A stretch of 64,000 bases of DNA from Membranipora membranacea. Its lineage: Eukaryota; Bryozoa; Gymnolaemata; Cheilostomatida; Membraniporidae. This document shows, piece after piece, positions 12,706 through 26,400 of the stretch. Made by a program: the position numbers and the translations under genes. How positions within the stretch are numbered: position 1 is the first letter of the stretch; every line of letters begins with the position of its first letter. Location of the stretch: NCBI GenBank assembly GCA_914767715.1, contig OU612065.1:14570001-14634000 (forward strand). Direction: 5' to 3'. The notes beneath the pieces were generated by a model that was given only the letters and a program-made list of their open reading frames with translations, ran no database searches and was not told where the DNA came from.

Positions 12706-15700
12706 TTATGGCATTAGCATTTTAACAACAGATAACAAAGCTAGTAATAACAGCGTTGCTGGTTTCAGGTCAGATACTCCGTTGGGATCATTTGGCTGGT
12801 TGCACCTTTCTACGATTTCTGGATCAATGTCTAGTTTCATTTTCAAAACAGGACTGTAAATATTTGTGAACGGGTTTCTTGTGACGTGTTCTACAGCAGT
12901 CGCCCTGTGAATAGAACAATACATATTGAGTCTTCGTGACACTGCATTTTCTATCACCTGGTTTAGAAGGAAAATTGATGCAATGACCTTCAAATTGGAG
13001 TCATTCAAGCCACTATACACCAAAAGTTAGAGACTTGTACTATTTCGTGGATGTGGTTCGAAATGATAGTAATTCAGATTTTCCAAGAACCACCAACCTG
13101 CTTATATCACCTCTCGCAATAAAAACAATTCAAATTTATATCAACAGTCATAATTATAAGTATATGTTTATGTCTCATGACGCCATTAAATTGATGTGCA
13201 AGCAGACACCATAATCATCGATTACAAAGAGAATACATTCTTGGACAAAGACCTGTTTGTAGTCTCCGAAAATGGATGATTAACCTGACAAAGTCCCTCA
13301 TCAAAGATTGCAAGATATCAGTTACCAGGCTTGTTTTGATATTACCTTTTAGCTAATACCATTGATCCAGCCCCTCCGACACAGGAATTGCAAAATTGCG
13401 TGGGTGGGAGTGACTTAGTTCAAGAAGGTAAAAAAGGCGGACATCATATATACTTCAACTTAACTCTATCAATTCTGCAAATCTCCCGGTCTGGTCTTAG
13501 AACTTTTCTTATCAAGCGTACAAGTTTCAAGATACAATTGAATGTACGAATTGTTCAAAGGCTCATCATATTCCCAAGATTTCAAAAAATATTTTTCAAG
13601 AGACTCCTGAAGTAACCGAGTTTTGATCAATTATTCAACAGATTATGAAAAAAGGACTATCAAGTTTTCTGAGGAAAAAAACTTAGATTACCAAATCATA
13701 AGTCAATGATTAGATCACCAGAAGTCAACAATGGTAAATCAAACCTTCTTAGCTCCCATGGGATAGCCGCAAATTGTGGGTTTCCACGCAAAAAAACAAG
13801 GGTTTCTCATCCATCCATCCATAGAAAGGTGTACAATCAGGCTATTCTAGTATGACTAATTTGCTTGAATCGGCCAAAGGAAATAGATGAGTCAAAACGT
13901 CATTAAATCATAGTGTTTTTATATTATTGTTATAAAATCACTTAACCTAATCCTCAACAAAAGCCGACCTATATGGTAGTGTGGTGATATCAATCAGAGG
14001 AAGTCATAAGACAATGATGAGACCATGGGGAAGAGAATTAGTCAATTTCAGAATTTTAGTTGAAGGTTACAATTCAAGTTTTTAATCATTTTTTTAGGGT
14101 ATGCCTCATGTGATTGGAATTAATTGTGCTACAATTGATTGACAGTAGGCTATAAATATGTCATTGAAAAATCGCTGATGAGGAGGAATTTATTGTAATT
14201 AGAAGCTTAGAATAGTCCTAGTTGTGTGACACAAATAAGTGACCAACTTACTGGAACTGTAAATCTCCCATCCTCAGAGCTTCACACACGTCCTCTGGTA
14301 CTGACCAGCTTACTGATATCTCAGATTTCAGATTGTTGCTAAAGTCGCTGGTGTGTGTACCGCCGTTCTACAACGCAACACATCAAACATGCTTAATGTG
14401 TAAAGCGGTGATGCAAAGATCCCTTGACCTTTCATTTCTAGACGCAAGAGGAAAATATAGTGGGATGGTGGTTATTATGCCATTTTATTCCCTCAGTTTC
14501 ATGTTTTATTGCAATGAAGGCAATGTAGGCTACAATTCAGCTTTAAATCTGCCCAATTATCATTGGGAGTTGAATCAAAATAATATTGAAACGCTATAAA
14601 GGAAACTTAAAACTTTGTGAAACCATCATGCTAATCTTTGCTCTCCAACTTTCATGCTATGGTATTATGATCATGATAAATTGAACTTGGTTAATTATGA
14701 AAATCAACTGACTATCTACATATTCACCTGATAATCTGGCTGGGAATTAGAAATGGAGAAGCTGAAGGCAAATGGACAATTTTTCAATATTATTTGACCA
14801 TCCCAAGCTTGAGAGACTGGGTGTGGAAAGAGTGATATAACTAAGTGAGGGTTACATCATTACTATTTTGCATCTACGAGGATGTGATTTGCATGTTCAG
14901 TTCCATGTGCATAATAACTTAACATTTAAAATTATTCTAGCAAGGTTTTTCATCAGTTTTATTACTATCAAACTTACCCCTGTTGTACCGCATATGGGGC
15001 TGAAGTAAATTGGCGGCCCAGTCATTTTTCCTTGTGCTATATAATTGAATGAGTCAAACTTCCTTGCCTGTATCAGGTAGCCTTTGAATTTATCACCTTG
15101 CAGATGTCGAAGCCTTACAGTGACTACAAAATCATAAAAAATCATATATCAGACACGAAATGGTGGGGCCGTGAATTTGATTAAATCTAGACTTTTTATG
15201 ATTGCTTCGTTTCTGTACCTAGTTCCATTTCCAAAAACACCATGCAGCTCTTGACACAATAAAAGAAGCTGAGGAAAAAGGACACCTACAGTATAATCAT
15301 GAAAATTGCTTGTTGGTGATCGTGTTCACGTATTACCTAAACAATATTTCGTGCTTAAACCCCCAGCCATGAGGATTGGAGCATAATCCTTTCATGTTTA
15401 ATTCTCCTGCCCCGGTGGCTTCAAATTGTATGTTCTGCAACTAGAATCATTTTGCGTTGCACATTGTGCAAAAGACTCCTCATCATTTTAGCTACAGAAC
15501 TCTGCCGCTTGACCAAACACATGAACTTACTAGATTTACTAGAATCTGTTGGGTCGTATTCCGTCGCTGATACATCTAAGACATACTCGGCTGTGTTGTT
15601 GTTGACATTATACTCAGTATTATGTTGTGGTTTCATGTCCTTGGTATTACATACTGATGACGGTGCACCCTGTAAGTATCCAGCAGCGGAGTCTATCAGA

Positions 15701-15744
15701 CAGCATACCAGTACGGCACCCAGCTGTGTAATTTTGTGTACCAT
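12706..15744 (-). CDS. Secreted Reeler-domain protein with probable GPI anchor
   Basis: Four exons, 15744-15531, 15123-14978, 14367-14252 and 13012-12706, join in phase to 783 nt and 260 residues. Residues 1-22 look like a signal peptide (GAVLVCCLIDSAAG). A Reeler domain follows: GAPSSVCNTKDMKPQHN at its start, FKGYLIQARK in the middle, then GGTHTS and VSWSVPEDV, the usual Reeler landmarks. The C-terminus ends in a hydrophobic stretch (ATLLLLALLSVVKMLMP) with no basic tail, which suggests GPI attachment. Short Reeler proteins occur in invertebrates as secreted defence or extracellular-matrix factors; the Reeler domain also opens reelin and ferric-chelate-reductase-like proteins, but no DOMON or cytochrome b561 part is present. 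The precise function is unknown. The first ATG at 15744 is chosen because it directly precedes the signal peptide. Confidence 0.85.
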
Positions 15745-17514
15745 TTCTTCTATCAATGCCACTGCTAAGCTACAATGTGTCAGTGTATTGACAGGTTAAG
15801 AGAGGTGGTATGACAGCCACTCAGATGAGCAGTGTAATGTGGATGAATGTGTGAATACTGTTGTGGCAAAATAATGAAACCAAGAAGGGCCTTAGTGGAA
15901 AACTGCTGAAGGCATTCTCTTGACAATTGGTGGCTGTGCCATGGGTTCACGCCAATCACAAACCTGTTAAATGTGATGAATCAAAGGGTAAATGGTTTAG
16001 TGAATGTAAATTGTAGCAAAGTATTCGCACAACACCTACCAAAGGATTCCTCTACTAAGACTGACTGTAAGCAGCAGAACTCCTCTGAAAATGGTAGAGC
16101 TAATGAAGAAGAAACCTCTGTATATCAATACCTCTAATCACTGATTCAACGCTGAAATACCACTGTGGTTACCGATGTTCAACCAAGCACGCATCACTGA
16201 ATACGCATAAGAGTCAAAATGAAGATAAATGGTGATTTCCGCACCAGAGCGGTAAAGGAACAGTAATCATTGGGCTTCCGAATAGATCCGTCTTATCAAT
16301 CACTTCACATGGTATATAATTATCTACCCCTTGAGGGGTAACTTTGGCTGACACAATTGCAAATTGGCCTTCGCAATATGTGGATACCAATCATCAAAGC
16401 CTTATAAATACAAATATTATGTGTCAATGAGCTCTCACAGTCGTGCCTACCTAGTCTGAGCCCTCTAGACTCTTGCCCCAAAAATTAGATTTTTGAAGCT
16501 ATAGTTAATAAAATGATCAAGGAGTTTGGCAACATCCTAGTGAAATTGGATTACTGATAGATATTCATAGGGTGAGGATAGGATAGATGGTGATTTGTAA
16601 GGATTGGTGACAAGCTATTTACCTGAAATATTCCAATTACATTGCAAAAAAGAAAAAAATATCAGCCTGCGCCTCTCTTCATGTCAGCGCAATATATTTA
16701 TTATTCTCAGTTGTCCTGGGTTCAAAAATCTCATGGGATGACGAATGGCGTGTTAAAACCTGCAATTATAAAAGGAAAGACTGCTTCTAAAATAGTTCCT
16801 TGGATAACATGTTGAATTCCATGAAATTGAAGGTATCTTCACATGACCTTCTTTACCTTCACAACTTTCCCGAAGACCTGCCTCAATATGCTATTATTAT
16901 ATTTTTATAGCTATCCTTCACCTTGTTTTTGTCAAGTGATGCTTTTAACCATCTCTACTAACCTGGTAAGCACCCTCCCAAACCATGTAAGAGTGCATTG
17001 ATTGTTGCTTTGGAAATAAAAAAGCCTTAAGCGACCCAAAATCATATTTTAATATATCTTTGACAATACAGAGAAAAAGATAGATGTATTTTACTCGCCG
17101 TTCACTTCAACATGAAAAGGCAACTCCAGAAGTATTAGGTTATTAGGTAAAAAATCACATGAGTAAATTTTTCAGTCACAGACAATTATCATTATATAGC
17201 GTATTTATATATTTATGATTATGATTATATATTGATGTGCTCTACAATAATCACACCGGAATATAAGAACAGAAAAGCAAGACTGAGGTGTCTTGAAGAC
17301 CTGAAATTCTGAGCATTCTCCTTTCAAAAAAAATTAAAAAAAAGGTATGTTTTTTTGTTTTTTACTTATATACTGTGCTTTAAATTGTATTTGAGCTCTA
17401 TCTGAGTTAGTAAAAAACTGTTTAAAGTCCTCTTCAATTCTCTGCAGGACAAGTTAATCAATCAGTAGCATTCAATCACAGACATATACATTATATAGAT
17501 TATTTTAAATATGT
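15745..17514. other. Intergenic region, Reeler gene to LGIC array
   Basis: No coding region is supported. It should contain the Reeler promoter (right after 15745 reading leftwards) and the 3' flank of the channel pseudogene. The only structured element seen is a solo terminal-repeat-like stretch at 16452-16481. Confidence 0.5.
16452..16481. repeat. Solo copy of a 'CTAGTCTGAGCCC' repeat
   Basis: The sequence CTAGTCTGAGCCCTCTAGAC matches, with a few changes, the two oppositely oriented copies at 17915-17946 and 18075-18106 in the pseudogene intron. It is probably a terminal repeat of the same miniature element. Confidence 0.5.
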
Positions 17515-20500
17515 CTATGACTGGGATATATCAATGTATAGCACAATTACAACTGAAGTTGTGAAAAGAGAAATGCAAGCCTGTCTAAAACAGCACAGAT
17601 TTCAGTCCACTGTTCCCGAATTTCGTATCGCTTCTGTTTCTCCTTGAGCCAATGTAAAATCTCTAATAGAGCTGCATTGCTTTCAGGCAGTTGTGATAGT
17701 GGTTTTTCAGAGATGTCCTCAAACTCATGATGATTCCAAGCTGGTATTCGGCAATTACTGTTTCCGATTTGTGATGTCAGTGTCAGTTTCCCAATCACCT
17801 TCATCACCTGTAGATAGACATAACAAAGCCTGATACTCAACCTAATACCACTCCTTCACCACCTAGTCAGTCATAACAAGCTAATCATCACCCAACACGG
17901 GATAGGGGGGGGCGTCGGCCGGGGGCCAAAAGTCTGGGGGGCTCAGACTAGTCAATGAACAGCTTTTTAGATTGGCGTAAACCTGTAAACTTGCTAGAAT
18001 CTCATAAAATTTTAGAGGCATGTGACTAGCGGTAATAAGCGGGGATCTGTACTCAGTACTAATGACCATTTTCGTAGTCTGAGTCCCTAGACTTTTGCCA
18101 CCATCTGCCCTCCGCCCCCCTCCGCCCCCCTCCGCCCGCCGTTTTAACATCTACAAAAGATTGCCATACCATTGCTACGCTTCAATCATGTTCGCTCGTG
18201 TTTTGTCTCATATGTGATGCATCTACAAAAGCCCTTGTACGCCATTTCTCACCAAGCATACATAAATTCGCTACCCTCAAACATGGAGCAAAACTAAACA
18301 ATCAAACACATTGTATTATATGCTCCAATGAGGAGAAAAACAAGTAAGAATTTCAAAATTGCTAAAAAGACATGGTCTTCAGGGTGAAACTTCTATCCAG
18401 TTAGGTTGTTTGTGTGTTGGTGTACTCCCAGCTGTGAGTCTATGGTAGAACTTACCGCATAAAGCTTCGGATGTGGTCAGGTTCTTGCCATAGTTGTTCT
18501 TCGAATGATCAAAGCAGTGAAAACTAATGTCAAAAGGTTCACACACACCATTGCTGTCACGTCTATCACTGTGAAAATAGAGAAGGATGTATCATTGAGT
18601 GCAGGTTGATCGATTTTAATCAAATGAAAGTGTTGAACAAATTCATTCAGCTCTTCCTCTGATCGAGCTGTCTGTTCTTCTGACAAGCCTGTGGTCACAT
18701 ATAAAGGGAAGATGTGAAATATGCATGATTCAGGTGGAAGGTAGCCTGCCCGCACCTTTCACACTAAACTCACAATCAAGCTAGCTTGTGCAACATGGAA
18801 TCGTCTTCTCTTAGACCAATTTTGCATGCAGTGTACCTTTTGAGCAGCCTATGTGTTTTTTTTTTTCAGACAAGGTCGGTTTTAAATGCCATCTTGCTCT
18901 TATGACAACTTTTCAAGATCATTTGCCCATTGTTACAGGACTGATAAGGGGGATCCAGTTGCAATTATTATTTTGCTGACATGCTAAGAGTATTTTTGAG
19001 CCATTGAGGACAGGATAATGTAGTTTCTTAGTAAAAAATATAATTATAATTAGATATTTCTCACATTTCTCAATATTTTGACCCCTTGAGGACTGGATAT
19101 GATGGATTTTAACTACATACATATCCGTGGTGCCTGTTGGTACTTGTAGGGAGGCATGTATTAATTTAGGATCATCATGTAGACAGCGTAGCTGAGCATA
19201 GTCTCCATCATGATATCGACCTTAGCCTGGGAATCTGGAGGCAATAGAAACGCGGAGCAGGGCAGTAAGGAAACCACCAGTAGTGGTATCAAAACTGTAC
19301 TTCTGATGAGGTCTGGGATTCTCTTCATTGAAATCTGCATATGACAGTGACGTTTGCCTGGTATGACATCAGCCTAAATAAAAAATAACAGATTAAATTA
19401 ATTTGGTATGACAAACAAGTTTGGATCATATTTGGCCCAAATTGTCCGCACCAGTTGTTTCACATTACCAATAAGCCGCAAAAAAAACAGTAATTTCTAC
19501 ATTGATCAGTCAAAGGTTACAAATCTTTTTCTTTATATTAAAAGCAAACAGATCCAATTTTGGTTTATGATATGTAAAATTGACCAGACCCTTCCCACTT
19601 GTGACTAAAAACTTTTATCTAGCTCCAACATCCTGGACAGCAGCAAGTTCTAAACCAAACGTATATAAATATATTTGTCATACCTGCACATCTAAAAGCT
19701 CAAACTCCGTATTGTTCACGAAGCCTTCCCCTCCGACCCTGCTTATCACTTTATTGTAGTGAAGTTTATCTGTATCAAATGATCCAAGTGTAACATTACA
19801 TTAATGCTTATCATTAGGGAATCTAGACATATCCATAGCACATGATGTCTCACTTCTGTAAAATATCCTTCCATCCACAGCTCCATTTGATTGGATATCT
19901 GCAATACCTAGATAGGTGTCCGGCTCAGCCAAGTCAGCAACCCTACAATGAGAGGTGAAATTTAATGGATAGAACTAGAACATATTTTTTCCCTCTGTGG
20001 CGCTGAGCCTCAATATCCGACTTTCGCAATATCACTACGCCATCACAAGGGGAGCCAACATGTTCTAGGTTAACACAGTATGCAAGTGAAGGTCCGTAGT
20101 TGTACAGTGACTGTACAATTGCCTGATAGTATTTGCGGCTGAGCCAATAGTGAATTTTGTAATTAGGTAAAAAAAGTTTTAATAATATTTGTTATAAGGA
20201 AGCACCATTGATGATAACTATAATTCCAAATTCCAAAATTGAGCTTACAACCCACCTATCAACAGGTTGAAGGTTCGGGTGCCAGATGTTTTTTTAAAGG
20301 AATCTCGACCCTATCGATACCACCATACTCTGTAAGATCCCATTGCAGCAGCGGATCCATCCACTGCTAGAAAATGGTCTAATTAACTATGTTATTTGGT
20401 AAAAGAATATTGGAGCATTAGTATTTATCTTATTTTTTAACACTTTTATTGGCAGTCTATTTCATCCCGATAGCGGAATGTTTTCCGAATAGTGCCTATT

Positions 20501-22117
20501 TTTATAATGCCTATAGTTTTTTGAATAGACCATGAACCGTAGATAATCTCAAATCCCGCACAATATATAGATATCGTTATTTTGTTACATACCATTTTGA
20601 TCGCTCCCCTTGTAACCAAAGTTTGGCGATCATCATTCTATAAGAGAGCAATAAGATTTCATAATTACTGAGGTTACAAAACATCTGCACAGAGAGACAA
20701 GAGATTGCATGCGCACGTTGAAATTTGGGGTTTATTGAATTTCATAAACGGAGAGAGTAAACCTACAATAGGAAAAATTTGGCTAGGATTTAAATTGATT
20801 TCACAGGAATTTAGATCCCCCATACATAGTGTCACAGTTATCAAGTTATTCAAGCTCGAAACTGAAATGATATATAACCTATTAACATGAACCCCCTTGT
20901 TGAACCCCTAAATGTCACAAACGTCGCAATCTAACGTTCCACTCAACACCCCTGCTGACTTACCAACTCCACAATCTGATGTAAATATATCTCTACATCT
21001 AACAAAGTTACATTGTCCTCATTAAGAAGAGAGACAACTGTTGAGTAATCCGACAAGAGATCATCTAACAACTTCTTAGTCACTCTCTGTCTGCTCCCCG
21101 GTATGCTGACTGAATAACCTTGACCCTCAAGTGAGGAGGTCAGAGTTTGATTTCCAGTTATGGTGTGGAATGTCAGAAAGGCTGAAGAAGAAATAATGAT
21201 AAACGTATTTTTGATTTGCATGATTTTGATTCAATCTTCCATTTAGGAAGGTCAACAGCCAGCTAAGCTTAGCTTAACTTGGCTGTAGTTCTGCAGTGAA
21301 AATATCAGGAACCTAACTTAATCTCTCTTCCCTCAGAAATTCCTCTGCTGGCAAGAACATTTCATCATAGAATTTTAACATTGTGGTCACTGCCGTATCA
21401 TGAGAGGTGTTTTCTTCCTCTTCATTATGTGGACCAGATGTACTCACATGGTAATACGAGCTTTTCTCGAATAGGAGATTTTAAAGCCGAATATTAGTTA
21501 GTATGTCGTCTTCTTTTTGTACAAGAAAAAACAATCCTGAAACCTACTTGAAAAATAAATTTTTTGACAACTGATTCACATCCCCACTGGCTGATTAGTG
21601 GAAGCTTTCATATATGAAGGTCGCTTGTTCACTAATCTTTCAGAATTCAGGTCACAACCTGTGAATTTTGTTCAGAATACTAAATCAAATGATGTAGAGC
21701 ACAGTTTTTGAGGATATGTGTATCCAAACTATAAATGCTATAGCTTCTGCCATATTCCTAGAATCATGGGAAAGTGTAAGTACGATATCATTTATTATCA
21801 TTGTCCAAAAATGATTTATGGGAGATTGTCAAGTAAATCACCAATTTTTATCAACCCCTCTGAGTATCAAACACAAATAGAAACCATAAACTCTTTGGCA
21901 GGGAAGTACAGCTACCATGTAACAAAACAACTATAGTAATTCAACAAAACCTTATAGAGAAATTAAGATAGTATATAATGTAGAATTTTTAAAATGGTGA
22001 TATCCAAAGATTTCCACAAACGGTTCGAACAACAAAATTATTGTTATAGAGCATGTACAACTACATACCTAACGACACCACAGTTCCAGCAATCCCATCA
22101 GGTGAAGAGATCATCAT
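17515..22117 (-). pseudogene. Cys-loop ligand-gated ion channel pseudogene (LGIC-B)
   Basis: The layout parallels the intact neighbour at 23421-28381. Exon remnants lie at 22117-22069, 21181-20964, 20637-20593, 20366-20256, 19942-19684, 19373-19121, 18568-18456 and 17807 to about 17515. Five lesions are visible. A T run of seven (20289-20295) replaces six, making the fourth exon 111 instead of 110 nt. A TAA replaces the residue before the second Cys-loop cysteine (19801-19803). A TAA replaces the M2-end glutamate (19161-19163). A TGA follows M3 (18477-18479). A 2-nt insertion near 17555-17575 breaks M4. Splice sites are all intact and introns still align with the neighbour, so decay looks recent. 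Single-read errors could explain one lesion but not all five. Confidence 0.9.
17890..18150. repeat. Paired inverted copies of a G-rich/C-rich repeat in a pseudogene intron
   Basis: GGCCAAAAGTCTGGGGGGCT with CAGACTAG (about 17924-17952) recurs in reverse complement near 18080-18103 (GTCTGAGTCCCTAGACTTTTG). The right copy runs into a tandem TCCGCCCCCC array (about 18111-18141). The corresponding intron of the intact neighbour (23760-24320) aligns to the sequence between and outside the two copies but lacks both, so each looks like a separate later insertion. Confidence 0.6.
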
Positions 22118-23420
22118 TGTTGACTACCACTTTTAAGCTTTAGGGCACAACTAATACGGATAATGGTTTAATCCTGGTCTGTCAAACCACCCTAGCAAAT
22201 AATTGCAAAATGATCTCTTTAATTCCTCATTTAAAGTATACCCAATTCCATTGTCTATTGGGGTTCTTGGGAGCTGGAAAATGACAAATGACCATTTAAT
22301 AACAAATTGATGGCAGGAAAGGATCAGCTTGATTACAAAAATGATGACACACTAACTATGATATGATGATAATATACAGTGAACAGAAAGAAGGAGAAGG
22401 TTATGTCTGTGATAAAAGTTCTCTGTTGTGTCAAGTAGGGAGGGTGGGACTCTCCCTGCTTCAACTCATGGCCTTTCCATGTACATCCATATATAGTAGT
22501 TGTCTGCCCTGCAATAGAGAGATGACAACTCCTTGTGTTCTCTAAAATTTCCAATACTGCTACCATAGAGGAGAAAATGTTAGTTAGAGTAGAGTATAGT
22601 TTAGTTAGTTTGGGGAGAGTTTAACTTAGCTGACACTATATTTTTACTATCTGATGAGGGGGTCTAAAAGATGTTAAGCGGCTGAGTAAATGTAAGCTAG
22701 TCATAGATGTACAAAATGGCGAACTTGTCCTCCTACACAAGCTTTACTCCTTTAGGTTATTTTATTTGGTCCAATACTAGTTTGAGTGCTCAATGGTTAA
22801 TGGTTGATGCAATGAGTCCTTGGTTGCTGGTTGTGGCATTTCATTATCAAAAGCCTACCTGCCAGTATACTGCCTACCAGACTGTGCTAAAGTTTTATTG
22901 GATGCTTTGACGATAAAAGGCTGAAGATGCATCATGTTGTATATCGTTTCATTTTATCTTAAAGAATATAAAAGGACTATTCACAAGCAACGATGAAAAA
23001 GAGATGAAGTTATTTTGTTACTTAGGATGATTTTCCAAATTAACCAAACATAGTGATCTCCATTTGCCAAAGAAGAGTAAAGTTGTTGCAAACTTTCCTT
23101 TTTACTTGTGGGCCTGGAATATAGAGAATTAGGCTAGGTAATAATTACTCAACCTCATCACTTTGACTACCTTCCAATACTTGTAGTGATTATTGCTGCT
23201 ATAGATGCTGCTAAAATTTACTCAACCCCAAACTAGCTAAACTAAATTCTACCTACTACTCATGATGACAAATATATAGTGGGTATAACTGGGTTTATTA
23301 TTGCCCAGGTAACCCCATCGTATTAAACCAACCCATCACAAGGAAATTTTCAACAAGACAAATCAATCGGTCAAAAGCAAACACATTTTTTATCACAAAC
23401 ATAAAATTTATGTAGATTAT
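22118..23420. other. Intergenic region between LGIC-B and LGIC-C
   Basis: About 1.3 kb between the pseudogene start and the stop codon of the next channel gene. It should hold the 3' UTR of LGIC-C and the former promoter of LGIC-B. Short open frames here have no recognisable similarity. I see no repeat or RNA gene. Confidence 0.5.
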
Positions 23421-26400
23421 TTATAATGTTTTTGATTGAGATATGTCTATGTATAAGAAAACCACAGCGGAGGTTGAGAGCAGAAATGCAAGCCTGTCGA
23501 AAACAGCACAAATTTCAGTCCACTGTTCCCGAATTTCATATCGCATCTGTCTCTCTTTGAGCCAATGTAAAATATCAGTCAAGGCTGCATGACAATCAGA
23601 CAGTTGGGATGGTGTCTTTTTAGTGATATCACATTGCATTTTTGCATTGGGCGGTTTTTCAGAGGCGTCCTTATCTTGTTTCTCAGATGGTGTTCGGCAC
23701 ATACTGTTTCCATACTCTGAAGTCCATGTTAACCTCCCAATAACCTTCATCACCTGTAGGTAGACATAACAAAGTCTGATGCTCAACTCGATGCTACTCT
23801 ATCATATCATAGCCATAACCCAACACTGAATATACGGATTTTTTAGATTAGTGTGAACCTGTTCACTTGCTAGAGTTCTATCAAGTTTTAGTCAGAGACT
23901 TGTTGGCAATGGAGATCAACAGTAGTTGTGAGCAAGATATCAGTACAAGTTTAGCCAATTTGCTGGGTCTTCTCATTCCCAGCCAATCCGAGCCAACGCA
24001 TTGGCTAGCACTCACGCCTATATAAGCATCTTTGAATGTGTAAAATATTGCTTGATCTACATTGCCATGAAACTGCATGATCAGTTGTGTTCTTTTTTTA
24101 GCGGAATACCTTGAACCTTAGCTTAGCATACAATCTGATTAAAAGAAACTTTATGGCGATTATTCTCTTACCCTCAATCATAGGGTAAAGCTAATCAAAT
24201 TGCATGCTCTTATGGATAGCAAACCCAGTTACAACATCGATGTCACTTAAAAAGTTGCAAAAGCCAAAAGGACAAAACTTTTGAGTGTTATCAGTACTCA
24301 AAGCTGCAGGCGTTTGGCAGTACTTACCGCATACAGCTTTGGATGAGGGAGGGTTTTCGACATGGTCGTTCTTCGAATGATCAGAGCAGTCAAAATTAAT
24401 GATAAAAGGTTCACACACATCATTGCAGTCAGGTCTGTCACTGTCAAAACAGAAAAGGGCACACTTATGAAGTAGGTTAATTGCTTCAAAAAGTTCAAAG
24501 GAGTAAGAAAAAAGCTGTCCAAAACTATCAAAACAGAGTGGTATATAAATGAGGATGACGTAATTTATCAGGACAAATTGTTTACAACATCCTGGTATCT
24601 GAACTCGGAACACTACTTAATAATTATGATAAAATCTGTCAGATCACCTCATCATTTCATATCTCATCACTGCCAAGTTCATTTTGAACAATAAAACCAC
24701 AGCCCATTGATCGAAATATTTGATGCACTTCACCATTTTTGTCAAATCACCAATGATTCTTCTATTGCCAGAGCCAGGGTATCAGCATGAACAATAGGGA
24801 CTGTTACAAAGAGTCCTACCTATCTCACGAATTGACAACAGCTTTTGTCAAGCACGGTGTACATTTCCCGTCAGGAAATTAAGGAAAAGAAATATTTCCT
24901 TGTGCCCTCAATCAACACCAAAGCCAGGTACTTCTATCATTCGGAAATTTTAAACTATTTCTTTGCATTAAAAAGGTTGGGTGTGTTTTTTTTTTCTTGG
25001 GAATTTGTATTTTCCATCTCAATATTAGAATATCTTTTGCATGCTGATATTACGATATCTAGAGTATTTTGATTAATTGAGGACAGGATGGAATGGATTT
25101 TAACTACATACACATGCGTGGAGCCTGTTGGTGCTTGTAGGGAGGCATGTATTCATTTAGGATCATCATGTAGACAGCGTAGCTGAGCATAGTCTCCATC
25201 ATGATATCAATCTTAGCCTGAGAATCTGGAGGCAATAGAAACGCCGAGCAGGGCATCAAGGAAACCACCAGAAGTGGTATCATAACTGTACTTTTGATGA
25301 GGTCTGGTATTCTCTTCAATGTCACATACATATGACAGTGAGGTTCGCCTGGTATGACATAAGCCTATCAACAAATAATAAATCAACTAGATATGGTATG
25401 ATATGACACTTTTGGGAACTGAGTGTGGCTTTGAATGAAGTATGAATGGTCAACTTAGAAATTTGATGACCAAGGAAGATTCTCCCATAAATTTTCAAGG
25501 AAAGTCTTCCTGAATCAAATTTTCTTTTTTTGTTAACTTGGACAAATTCAATACTATCGAACTATGGCAGTATGGCAAACAGTTTGGATAATGTGTGAAT
25601 AGCAATTTGCTAGGGATAGCCTTTAGCTTTTACATTGATCAGCCAAAGGAGATATATCTTCAATAACTTGTTTCTAGAACTGCAAAGACCATTTTCATCA
25701 TGTTAAAATATTTATGTAGCTCATTATATATCCTTAAACTTGGTGCAGCAAAATCATACGAGTTGCATGACCCTTGCAATTGTGCAGACTGGTGCCATGG
25801 CAATGTCATGTTAAAATAACTAGTTCATATTGATAAGCTTCTCAACCGATGCCCATTATTATTACGCCGTTTAGCATATTATACCAAAATTAAACAGCTT
25901 AAATTTAGTTAGTGGCGTCAATGGCCATCCCCACTTGCCGCTGGAAACTTCTTCCTAGCTCGAACATCCTGGACAGCAGCAAGTTCTAAACCAAACGTAT
26001 ATAAATATATTGTCATACCTGCACATCTAAAAGCTCAAACTCCGTATTGTTCACGAAGCCTCCCCCTCCGACTTTGCTTGTCACTTTATTGTATAGGAGC
26101 TGCTCTGTATTCCATGATCCAAATGATATTTTGCATGTATGCTCATCAGTAGGGAATCTAGACATTTCCATAGCACATGACGTCTCACTTCTGAAAAATA
26201 GCCTTCCATCCACAGCTCCGCTCGATTTGATATCCGCAACACCTAAATAAGTGTCTGGCTCAGCCAAGTCAGCGACTCTACCAGGCGAGATGAAATTTAA
26301 TGGATCATAGATAGAGGTTATCACCTACATACATTTATGGAACAAAACTATATAATTGATGATATTAGTTTCTTCCAGAAAAACTCCGGATGCTTCTCCA

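Noticed and set aside
15745-15762. An earlier start for the Reeler protein
   Set aside because: The upstream codon is GTG, not ATG; the first ATG in frame is at 15744, directly before the signal peptide.
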